Shown: piece after piece, positions 1-6,045 of the stretch | How the letters are laid out: each line of letters opens with the position of its first letter | Numbering within the stretch: the stretch's first letter is position 1 | Assembly (NCBI GenBank): GCA_947371715.1 | Contig: CANBQQ010000040.1 | Coordinates: 1 to 13,523, forward strand | DNA from: Flavipsychrobacter stenotrophus | GTDB lineage: Bacteria; Bacteroidota; Bacteroidia; Chitinophagales; Chitinophagaceae | Length of the DNA stretch: 13,523 nt | Reading direction: 5' to 3' | Program-made: the position numbers and the translations under genes | Notes under the pieces: model-generated | Told to the model about the DNA's origin: nothing | The model's database searches: none | What the model saw: only the letters and a program-made list of their open reading frames with translations

Positions 1-687
1 GGTGACGCCGGTACTTTCTCATTCGACTTCGTAAAGATCATTACCTGTGCTGAAGGTGGCGCCGTAATGACCAACAATAAAGAAACATATGCAAAGGCTG
101 ATCAGTATACCGATCATGGCCACGACCATATGGGCAAAGACCGTGGTGCAGATCTGCACCCTTACCTGGGTTACAACTTCCGTATATCAGAACTACATGC
201 GGCAGTGGGCCTGGCGCAGGTGCGCAGGCTCGATGAATTTCTGACGCTACAGAAGAAGAACCACAGCATCATCTACAATGCACTGAAGCAGGTAGAGGGT
301 GTTACCTTCAGGGTAATACCTGACCCAAGCGGAGATACAGGTTCATTCGTATCATTCTTCCTGCCAACAGAAGAAATGACGCGCGATGCTGTTGCCGCAT
401 TTGCAGCAGAAGGCATTGGTGGTAATTTCTACTGGTACGATAATAACTGGCACTACATACGCAAGTGGCAGCACCTGCAAAGTGGTAGCTGGATGAACCG
501 CTTCTATGATGAGCAGAAGAAGCAGGTACTGCATTATGCCAACCAGGCATTCCCGGTAAGTGATGCTATCATGAGCCGTTGCATATCATCTTCTATCAGC
601 CTTGTATGGACAGAAGAACAGGCACAGGAGCGTGGCACTAAAATGGCCGATGTGTTGAAGAAGATAATAGTTGGCGCTACTGTATAA
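1..687 (+). CDS. DegT/DnrJ/EryC1/StrS aminotransferase, KdnA-like (5' end outside window)
   Basis: The 3' part (228 codons) of a PLP-dependent sugar aminotransferase is open from base 1; the true start lies upstream. The first visible residues, GDAGTFSFDFVKIITCAEGG, hold the family's Schiff-base lysine (residue 12 of the visible part) followed by the usual small-residue EGGAV turn. YTDHGHDHMG and the GYNFRISELHAAVGLAQ segment, with LDE shortly after, are hallmark DegT/AHBA-synthase motifs. The His-rich YTDHGHDH stretch resembles enzymes annotated as 8-amino-3,8-dideoxy-manno-octulosonate transaminase (KdnA), which makes an amino form of Kdo for lipopolysaccharide in some marine bacteria. The family assignment is firm; the substrate is inferred from resemblance only. 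The internal ATG at 67 is not the start, because the reading frame and the catalytic lysine lie before it. No partner sugar gene is visible on the right; any pathway genes would be to the left. Confidence 0.9.
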   Translation, partial: GDAGTFSFDFVKIITCAEGGAVMTNNKETYAKADQYTDHGHDHMGKDRGADLHPYLGYNFRISELHAAVGLAQVRRLDEFLTLQKKNHSIIYNALKQVEGVTFRVIPDPSGDTGSFVSFFLPTEEMTRDAVAAFAAEGIGGNFYWYDNNWHYIRKWQHLQSGSWMNRFYDEQKKQVLHYANQAFPVSDAIMSRCISSSISLVWTEEQAQERGTKMADVLKKIIVGATV

Positions 688-711
688 GTAAGCTGTACTT
701 TGATAAAGGTG

Positions 712-748
712 ATAACCCTCAACTGAATAAGTTGGGGGTTATTTTTTT
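712..748 (+). terminator. Rho-independent terminator after the aminotransferase
   Basis: Arms ATAACCCTCAACT and AGTTGGGGGTTAT form a 13-bp stem with a single G-T wobble around the loop GAATA. A run of seven T follows. It lies 25 bases after the aminotransferase stop codon and is oriented to end that transcript. Confidence 0.9.
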
Positions 749-777
749 GCATGGCGATAGTGTTGTGTAATGCGGGG

Positions 778-811
778 AGATTTGACAACTTTCTAAAAAG
801 TTGTCAAATCT
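778..811. repeat. 34-bp perfect palindrome, copy 1
   Basis: Arms AGATTTGACAACTTT and AAAGTTGTCAAATCT form a perfect 15-bp stem around the 4-base loop CTAA. The reverse complement of this copy is identical, base for base, to the element at 6781-6814. It sits between the converging 3' ends of the aminotransferase and rluE, downstream of a separate classical terminator. No long T-run follows it, so it is better described as a dispersed palindromic element that may also act as a bidirectional transcript end. Confidence 0.85.
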
Positions 812-827
812 GATGTACAGGGCGGCC

Positions 828-1415
828 TCACTTACCAAACAGCGTCTTCTTTATCTGTTCATCAAGTAGCTTATGATCACCGGGCTGCATGCCATCTATG
901 TTTACCTGCCCTATGGAGTACCTTACCAGGCGTAGTGTGGGAAACCCCACAGCTGCAGTCATGCGACGCACCTGTCTGTTCTTACCTTCTGTGAGTGTTA
1001 ATGCTATCCACGACGTGGGTATGCTCTTCCTGAATCTTATTGGCGGGTTGCGCGCGGGCAGTTCGGGTTCATACTCCAGCTTCTCTGCTTCCGCTCTTTT
1101 GGTGCGGCATGCTTTGCCATCGATACTTATGGTTACACCATTGCTTAACTGGTGTATGGCCTGCTGTGTTATGTCTCCATCTACCTGCACAAGATAGATG
1201 CGCTTATGGGCGAACGATGGCTCAAGTAGTTGATGCGTCAATGTCTTATCATCGGTAAGCAACAACAATCCTTCACTATCATAGTCGAGCCTGCCAACGG
1301 GATATATACTCTTTGCTATGCCGGGAAAATAATCGGCCAATGTTTGCTTATCACCTTCGGGTGAGAACTGTGATAACACATTGAACGGCTTGTAAAAAAT
1401 ATAGTATTGCGACAT
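828..1415 (-). CDS. rluE: 23S rRNA pseudouridine synthase, RsuA/RluE family
   Basis: A 195-residue enzyme that isomerises uridine to pseudouridine in ribosomal RNA in the cytoplasm. E. coli RluE modifies U2457 of 23S rRNA. The signature GRLDYDSEGLLLLT is present with catalytic Asp44. The stretch from about residue 122, RNPPIRFRKSIPTSW, through EGKNRQVRRMTAAVGFPTLRL closely matches what I recall of RluE, and no N-terminal S4 domain is present, as in RluE. The ATG at 1415 giving MSQYYIFYKPFNVL was chosen because the family begins just before the FxKP motif. A 10-residue upstream extension would need a TTG start and has no family-like sequence. The gene converges on the aminotransferase. A hairpin terminator lies about 45 bases upstream of the start and isolates it from, or attenuates, transcription arriving from the Bat side. 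Confidence 0.88.
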   Translation of the reverse strand: MSQYYIFYKPFNVLSQFSPEGDKQTLADYFPGIAKSIYPVGRLDYDSEGLLLLTDDKTLTHQLLEPSFAHKRIYLVQVDGDITQQAIHQLSNGVTISIDGKACRTKRAEAEKLEYEPELPARNPPIRFRKSIPTSWIALTLTEGKNRQVRRMTAAVGFPTLRLVRYSIGQVNIDGMQPGDHKLLDEQIKKTLFGK

Positions 1416-1458
1416 GATGATGTGAGTTGAACAATGTGCACACAACGTAGTGTATAGA

Positions 1459-1493
1459 CAAAAAAAGTCCGGCGAGGTTGTGGCTGCCGGACT
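1459..1493 (-). terminator. Rho-independent terminator upstream of rluE
   Basis: Read on the minus strand, AGTCCGGC and GCCGGACT form a perfect GC-rich 8-bp stem with a 12-base loop, followed by a run of seven T. It lies about 300 bases downstream of the BatB-BatC stop codon and about 45 bases before the rluE start. It could end the bat transcript after a long 3' UTR, end a small RNA starting near 1525, or act as a leader attenuator for rluE. Confidence 0.8.
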
Positions 1494-1792
1494 CTATTAG
1501 GATGGGTTAGTAAGTACAATCCCTACCACAATATTAGAAAGAATTTTTTCTTTGGAAAAATATTTCTCTTACTTTTTAAAAACTTTTTTTTAAATGTTGA
1601 TAAAGTGTTGACAACTGTTAGTAACTCACATCAATGTATCACAGCTATAGGGTACAAATTTGATGTTGAACAGATGATGCTAGGTATGTAAACGTGCACT
1701 AACTGATGATGAGACCAACACTCTGAAAGTGGCTACCAGAGCCTGCTCACGGCACATGATGTAAGTGATCAAAAAGATAATGATGAACAGTA
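1494..1792. other. Gene-free intergenic region with AT-rich block
   Basis: I find no convincing coding sequence or tRNA here. The segment about 1535-1594 is very AT-rich (roughly 9 G or C in 60 bases) with long A and T runs. It is followed directly by a short array of 9-mers described separately. A weak minus-strand TAATATTG box at 1529-1536 (7 of 8 to TAnnTTTG) could start a short transcript ending at the terminator at 1459-1493. The rest (1625-1792) shows no structure I can name. Confidence 0.6.
1595..1624 (+). repeat. Three tandem DnaA-box-like 9-mers
   Basis: TGTTGATAA (1595), TGTTGACAA (1606) and TGTTAGTAA (1616) follow one another at 11- and 10-base spacing, on the same strand and about one helical turn apart. 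The complement of the first, TTATCAACA, differs by one base from the DnaA box TTATCCACA. An AT-rich block directly adjoins on the left. The arrangement resembles a DnaA-binding array beside an unwinding element, but three degenerate boxes are thin evidence and the assignment is inference. Confidence 0.35.
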
Positions 1793-3562
1793 CTACCAGT
1801 CTTTATCCATCTTCACGCGCATACCTTTTTCTTTCTTCAACTTATCCTGCAACTTCTTCTCTTGTTGTTGCACTGCATTCAACATTTGCTCTGCTTGTTG
1901 CTCTGTGAGCTTGCTTGGCTGACTTTGCGGCTGCTGATCTTGTTGCTCTTTTTTATCCTTATCGTTCTCTTTCTGCTGATCTTGTTTGTCCTTCTTGTCT
2001 TTATCTTTTTTATCCTTATCCTGCTGCGGCTTATCCTGCTTTTGCTGGTCTTGTTTTTGTTTATCTTTTTTATCGTTCTTATCTTTCTTCAGCATCTCTT
2101 CGGCATAAGAGAGATTATACTTTGCATCGGCATCCTGCGGATTATTTCTTAGCGTATTCTTATACGAAGCAATGGCATCTTCCCACTTTCTCTGTGCCAT
2201 GTATGTGTTGCCAATGTTGTAGTGAGCAGCAGATTTTCCACCCTTATCTTTTATCGCATCTGCAGTAGCAGCCATTAGTTTACGCGATGAATCATATTGC
2301 TTCTTCTGGTACAACGCACTACCCAGGTTAAACAAACCAGTAGCGTTATTAGGGTCCTTTTTCAACGCCTGCAGATAGTTGGCAGTAGCTTCATCATAAC
2401 GCTTCTGGTCGTATAGTTTGTTACCCTGTTGCAATAAAGAGTTGGTATTATTCTGTGCCATTGCCATGGTTGACAGGAGTATCATTATCAACACAGCACT
2501 TGCAGCAGCCACGGGTGGTGTTGGCTTCTTTACCGTTACCGGTTTCGACTTAGTTTCCTTTGCCTTATTGCGCTTGCGCTTAGCACCAGGGATCATCCAC
2601 TCGGCAAGGAAAGCAAGAAGGCCCACCAGTATAAAGTACTGAAAGTAACTGGTGTAGTCGGTATACACTACTGAGCCAAGGCTCTTCTGTTCCATACCAT
2701 CCAGATTACTTACCAGCTTGTTAGCCACATCATTAGTGTTCTGTAAAAGGCTATAAGTACCATGCCCTGCTGCCGCAAGCGACCTCAGCTCCTCTTCATT
2801 TAATTTGCTGATAACCGGCGCACCCTGTTCATCCAACTTAACCGATTTAGTTTCGGGATCATAGAGTGTAGTCCCTTGCGGAGAACCAATACCAACTGTG
2901 TGCACCACCACACCTTTCTCGGCAGCGTCCTGCACTTTCTTTAGCGCCGCTTCATCATGATCTTCACCATCCGATATTACTATGAGTGATTTATATTTAA
3001 GCTCGGTCTGAGAGAATGATTGCACCGCCATATCCACCGCATCTCCTATTACGGTACCCTGTGTTGGCACCATGTCGGTCGATACATTCTGAACCATCAT
3101 CTTCAATGCTGCATAGTCTACGGTAAGCGGCACCTGCAGGTAAGAGCGACCGGCAAATACAATAAGGGCTACCCTATCGTTCTGCATCTTATCTGTCATG
3201 GTCATTATCAACTGCTGTGCACGGGTAAGCCTGTTGGGCTGTATGTCGGTTGCCAGCATACTCTTGCTCACGTCAAGGGCTATCACCACGTCTACTCCCT
3301 TGCGCTGTACCTTTTCTATCTTATCACCTGCCTGCAAGTTGGCAAGTCCCACTATGGTAAACACCAGCCCTATCGTCAGTAAAATAAACTTCAGCGTAGC
3401 ACGGCCGGGTATAAAGCCGAGTATCTGCGACTCTACCAGGCGCTCATCTCCCAATTGTTTTATCTTCTTTCGGCGCCAGTATATAACAGCAATGAACAGC
3501 ACAATAAGCACCGGCACAATAGCCAATGCAAACAGATAATCTAATTCCTGGAATCTGAACAT
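1793..3562 (-). CDS. BatB-BatC fusion: membrane VWA domain plus TPR protein
   Basis: A 589-residue inner-membrane protein that joins two normally separate Bat (Bacteroides aerotolerance) proteins. The BatA/B-type part has transmembrane helices at about 9-28 and 57-76, a von Willebrand A domain at about 90-285 with the metal-site motif DVSKS (Asp97, Ser99, Ser101), TQGT near 167-170 and SDGE with Asp198, then a helix at 306-325. The BatC part starts with a hydrophobic stretch at 351-369 ending AMAQNN, which looks like a retained signal peptide. It continues with about three TPR units (about 373-485), a Lys/Asp/Gln-rich low-complexity tract (about 491-550) and a terminal KMDKDW, typical of BatC ends. 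Bat proteins are linked to oxidative-stress tolerance and membrane integrity; the mechanism is not settled. No batA or batD gene adjoins. The start ATG follows an AAAGAG ribosome-binding sequence, with a candidate promoter upstream. Confidence 0.88.
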   Translation of the reverse strand: MFRFQELDYLFALAIVPVLIVLFIAVIYWRRKKIKQLGDERLVESQILGFIPGRATLKFILLTIGLVFTIVGLANLQAGDKIEKVQRKGVDVVIALDVSKSMLATDIQPNRLTRAQQLIMTMTDKMQNDRVALIVFAGRSYLQVPLTVDYAALKMMVQNVSTDMVPTQGTVIGDAVDMAVQSFSQTELKYKSLIVISDGEDHDEAALKKVQDAAEKGVVVHTVGIGSPQGTTLYDPETKSVKLDEQGAPVISKLNEEELRSLAAAGHGTYSLLQNTNDVANKLVSNLDGMEQKSLGSVVYTDYTSYFQYFILVGLLAFLAEWMIPGAKRKRNKAKETKSKPVTVKKPTPPVAAASAVLIMILLSTMAMAQNNTNSLLQQGNKLYDQKRYDEATANYLQALKKDPNNATGLFNLGSALYQKKQYDSSRKLMAATADAIKDKGGKSAAHYNIGNTYMAQRKWEDAIASYKNTLRNNPQDADAKYNLSYAEEMLKKDKNDKKDKQKQDQQKQDKPQQDKDKKDKDKKDKQDQQKENDKDKKEQQDQQPQSQPSKLTEQQAEQMLNAVQQQEKKLQDKLKKEKGMRVKMDKDW

Positions 3563-3656
3563 CTCTTTAGTACTTGGTTGTTATAGTTGTAGAAACTAAT
3601 GAGAAAGCAGAAGGTGAGACATGCATATTAAGCACACCATTTACTACTCTCTATCG

Positions 3657-3685
3657 CAAATTTAATTATGCCATTTATTTATCAA
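3657..3685 (-). promoter_or_regulatory. Candidate Bacteroidota-type promoter for the bat gene
   Basis: On the minus strand a perfect TAAATTTG (-7 consensus TAnnTTTG) lies at 3657-3664. A TTG at 3683-3685 stands 18 bases before it, at the usual place of the -33 element. Transcription would start near 3650, leaving a leader of about 85 bases before the BatB-BatC start. Confidence 0.5.
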
Positions 3686-3723
3686 TAATTGGCCCATGCG
3701 ATTTTGATATTTTTTAACAACCT

Positions 3724-4350
3724 TTAATTAGAGCTGTTGATCTTACTGATGGCAGTTACCCAATTCTGAAACAGCTGATCTTCAACCGCACACATATCGG
3801 CTGCCATGGCCTGCCAGTTAGGGTCAAACGCTTCGAGCATACGCTGCATCTCTGCCAGGTGGCCTTCTTCTTCTATAATTATCGACTTAACGTTTACCCT
3901 TGAATTGTTTGCGCTCAGTACCTGTTGGTAAATACCGTACAGCATATCTGCACGGACTTCTATAGCATAGGTCACCAACAGGTAGGCACCATGCTTTAAT
4001 TCTCTGCCGGTAAGACCCATTTTATTCTTCAGGTAGCGACAAGCCTCTACATCCAGCATGTTCAGGTAGTGGTGGCTTTCCACCGGCGCAAGGAGGTATG
4101 GATAAGAATAGTCGGGGCAGGATACACCTTCCAGTTTACCTATTTGTTTCTTCAGGTAGTAGGCATGTCTTGCTTCTTCTGCGGCATGCTTCAACACTAT
4201 GATATCAGAGAGTACCGGGTGTTCGTATTTCGATATCTTCCTGGCTCCTGTATTTTCCATCATAGACAAGCTGTTCAGCCATTTGCCATGCAGCTCATCA
4301 GAAGGAACTATGTTTTCAAGTATGTGTAGTAATTGTTCTTCCTGTTTCAT
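3724..4350 (-). CDS. Ferritin-like four-helix diiron protein, function unknown
   Basis: A 208-residue, soluble, mostly helical protein without a signal peptide. Its acidic and histidine residues follow the ferritin-like diiron pattern Glu, ExxH, Glu, ExxH: Glu32 in the first helix, Glu59-Ala-Arg-His62 (EEARHAYYLKK), Glu131 (YAIEVRADMLYG) and Glu161-Glu-Gly-His164 (IIEEEGHLAEM). Such sites bind two irons and serve oxidases, hydroxylases or peroxide-scavenging proteins. The sequence is not recognisably ferritin, bacterioferritin, Dps or canonical rubrerythrin (no rubredoxin CxxC domain). An enzyme role is possible, but I cannot name the substrate. It lies upstream of the bat gene on the same strand, about 160 bases away and with a separate candidate promoter between them. 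It is divergent from the DUF4190-like pair. Confidence 0.75.
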   Translation of the reverse strand: MKQEEQLLHILENIVPSDELHGKWLNSLSMMENTGARKISKYEHPVLSDIIVLKHAAEEARHAYYLKKQIGKLEGVSCPDYSYPYLLAPVESHHYLNMLDVEACRYLKNKMGLTGRELKHGAYLLVTYAIEVRADMLYGIYQQVLSANNSRVNVKSIIIEEEGHLAEMQRMLEAFDPNWQAMAADMCAVEDQLFQNWVTAISKINSSN

Positions 4351-4355
4351 TACTA

Positions 4356-4363
4356 CAAATGTA
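4356..4363 (-). promoter_or_regulatory. Candidate -7 box for the ferritin-like gene
   Basis: On the minus strand TACATTTG matches TAnnTTTG exactly and ends five bases before the ATG. The transcript would therefore be nearly leaderless. No TTG at good -33 spacing is seen (the nearest is 24 bases away), so this is a weak call. Confidence 0.3.
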
Positions 4364-4460
4364 AGGCAATGGGTATTAATGCTACTTCAATACCCCATTG
4401 TAAAAGGTAATTGCTATATTAAATTATTATCTTTTCATATCTTCAACAAAATTATCCCCT

Positions 4461-4919
4461 ATGCGAAACGTTGTTGTCAGAATAATGCTGATCATTCTTC
4501 TAATATGCTCCGGCACAGATCGTTCTTTTGGCGCCTTCCCTATCAAAGAAACAACAACAACAGCTGTTGCTGGCGAGCACACAGTAAAGAGATCTTTTAG
4601 AACAACTAAAGTAGCCAAACTATATGCACAATTAAAGCACGTAGCACACCCAACACCGATTATTGACAGAAATGGTCAGAAAAGCGGATGGCCGGGTATT
4701 ACGTCATTGATCTCAGCTTTGGTAGCTATAGCAGCGTTGTACACATTTCCTGCATTCTTTCTGCTATTTGCTATTGCAGCAATAGTGTTTGGCGCTATCG
4801 GGCTCAGCCGCAAAAGGTACTCTAATAACGGACTTGCACTTGCAGGCCTTATACTTGGCGCATTAGAAATATTGGCTCTTGTAGCATTGATCGCAGCCTT
4901 AGTTGCGGTGTTCGGATAA
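4461..4919 (+). CDS. Small secreted/membrane protein resembling DUF4190, paralog 1
   Basis: A 152-residue protein with an N-terminal signal peptide (about 1-24, with cleavage plausible near SFGA), a polar linker of about 50 residues, and a C-terminal hydrophobic domain at about 78-150 of two membrane hairpin segments separated by a basic turn, LSRKRYSNNGLALAG. The Trp-x-Gly-Ile start of the domain and the pattern of a small-residue helix, basic loop and Gly/Ala/Leu helix resemble DUF4190-type membrane domains, for which no enzymatic role is known. It is followed 78 bases later by a paralog with the same architecture. Both share the motif [FY]GAFPxK directly after the signal peptide and ATCCC[CT]T directly before the ATG. 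Function is unknown. Confidence 0.75.
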   Translation: MRNVVVRIMLIILLICSGTDRSFGAFPIKETTTTAVAGEHTVKRSFRTTKVAKLYAQLKHVAHPTPIIDRNGQKSGWPGITSLISALVAIAALYTFPAFFLLFAIAAIVFGAIGLSRKRYSNNGLALAGLILGALEILALVALIAALVAVFG

Positions 4920-4997
4920 GTGATCGCTACTCTATATCTTAGATTAAGCCTTACCACTTCCACTTTCTATACCCAATATTCAAAAGAGTCATCCCTT

Positions 4998-5435
4998 ATG
5001 CTAAGGTTACTTTTGAGCTGTATATTCGTTCTTTTACTACTATCAAATTGTCGCAACCTCTCGTATGGCGCTTTTCCCACCAAGCAACGGTTCGCTGATA
5101 CGACGCAGGAAGCTGGACAGGCGCGAATCGCTTTAGATGAAATAACAATCTTAAAGTTTACCGGCAATGTAGATGATGCTTACCGTTTACCCAGCGACAA
5201 GGAGAGTGAAAGACAAAAAAACCAATGGGCTGGCATTGTGTCATCTTGTTGCGCGGTAGTTGCTGTATTTTTCCTGATTTCCCTCATCTCTATACCGCTG
5301 CTTTTTACGTTTGCACTTGCGGCAATTGTATTTGGCGGCATAGGTATAAGTCCAAAACGACACAAGCTTATCGGCCTTGCAGTGCTTGGTATCATTCTCG
5401 GGGGGCTTGCGCTTCTATTATCGCCATCGCGGTAA
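4998..5435 (+). CDS. Small secreted/membrane protein resembling DUF4190, paralog 2
   Basis: A 145-residue protein when started at the ATG at 4998, chosen because it gives a clean signal sequence (MLRLLLSCIFVLLLL) and the same preceding ATCCC-T context as paralog 1. An in-frame GTG at 4920 would add 26 non-signal-like residues. The signal region ends in LSNC, so it may be a lipoprotein, although Asn before the Cys is unusual. It is followed by SYGAFPTK, the counterpart of SFGAFPIK in paralog 1, a polar linker, then membrane segments at about 78-116 and 124-142 separated by ISPKRHKLIG. The best explanation is a tandem duplication with a diverged linker. It converges on the lipoprotein gene, with only 29 bases between the stops and no terminator visible. 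Confidence 0.75.
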   Translation: MLRLLLSCIFVLLLLSNCRNLSYGAFPTKQRFADTTQEAGQARIALDEITILKFTGNVDDAYRLPSDKESERQKNQWAGIVSSCCAVVAVFFLISLISIPLLFTFALAAIVFGGIGISPKRHKLIGLAVLGIILGGLALLLSPSR

Positions 5436-5464
5436 ATTGCGTGCAAAACTAAACCTGAACCGGG

Positions 5465-5851
5465 CTAAAATTCACTATCTGATATAGTAGCATTATACAA
5501 TCCTGTTGAGTGTGATACTGAATAGATCCAGTTATCATCAAGCAACAGATTTTTAGTGGTCCTGACACCGTTCTTTATAAGTATTACCGAATCAACATAG
5601 TTGGCAACAGGCGTGTTGTAAGGCCCCTTATGCGCCTCCACACCATGACTTGTCACACAGATCAGCTTCTCTTCACCCGGCACCAGTGTTGTTGCTGTTG
5701 CTACACTATCTCCTTTAAAATGATAATGCAACTGCATAGCAGAGGTATCACTTATATTCTTTACCCGGTATTCGTAAGTATATACCGCATCGCAAGATGC
5801 GAGGAACAATAGGGAAAACGCAACAACGGCAATTAACATTAGGTTTTTCAT
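5465..5851 (-). CDS. Small lipoprotein, function unknown
   Basis: A 128-residue protein starting at the ATG at 5851 (MKNLMLIAVVAFSLLFLASC). A longer version would need a TTG two codons earlier. The lipobox LASC puts the lipidated cysteine at residue 20, so the mature protein is about 109 residues and probably anchored to a membrane facing the periplasm or surface. The mature part is rich in beta-forming residues (YEYRVKNIS, LHYHFKG, NLLLDDNWIYSVS) and looks like a small beta-sandwich, but I recognise no family. It stands alone between converging and diverging neighbours. Confidence 0.75.
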   Translation of the reverse strand: MKNLMLIAVVAFSLLFLASCDAVYTYEYRVKNISDTSAMQLHYHFKGDSVATATTLVPGEEKLICVTSHGVEAHKGPYNTPVANYVDSVILIKNGVRTTKNLLLDDNWIYSVSHSTGLYNATISDSEF

Positions 5852-6045
5852 AAACAAGTATTATGGTTTTATGGCAGGTCGCAAGGTAAGCATAAATATA
5901 TATGAGCCATAGTAAATAATTATTTTACTTACTTTCAATATGCATCTGCCAGTGCATGGCATTATTCAGCAACTTTGTCAGGTATATTTTCGGCACGGAA
6001 ATTGAATATACATGTACATACACGCAATTTTAAAAATCAACAATT
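5852..6045. other. Divergent intergenic region between lipoprotein and pirin genes
   Basis: About 190 AT-rich bases between two divergent starts must hold both promoters, but no exact TAnnTTTG box with well-spaced TTG is found. TATATTTT near 5980 is a partial match on the plus strand. I see no gene here. Confidence 0.4.

Noticed and set aside
1416..1445. Ten-residue N-terminal extension of rluE
   Set aside because: It requires a TTG start and adds MCAHCSTHII, which has no match to the family; the ATG at 1415 is preferred.
1606..1620. TTGACAACT near 1608-1616 looks like part of the 34-bp palindrome
   Set aside because: Only nine bases are shared and there is no second arm, so it is not a third copy; it fits the 9-mer array better.
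1862..2268. Hydrophobic Leu/Phe-rich frames on the plus strand opposite the bat gene
   Set aside because: They are the complement of the Lys/Asp/Gln low-complexity tract of BatC, which reads as Leu/Ile/Phe on the other strand.
4199..4600. 133-codon plus-strand frame spanning the ferritin-like gene start and the first DUF4190-like gene
   Set aside because: It overlaps two better-supported genes, is cysteine/asparagine-rich and shows no domain pattern.
4920..4997. GTG start at 4920 for the second DUF4190-like protein
   Set aside because: The added 26 residues have no signal-peptide character and would bury the signal sequence that starts at the ATG at 4998.
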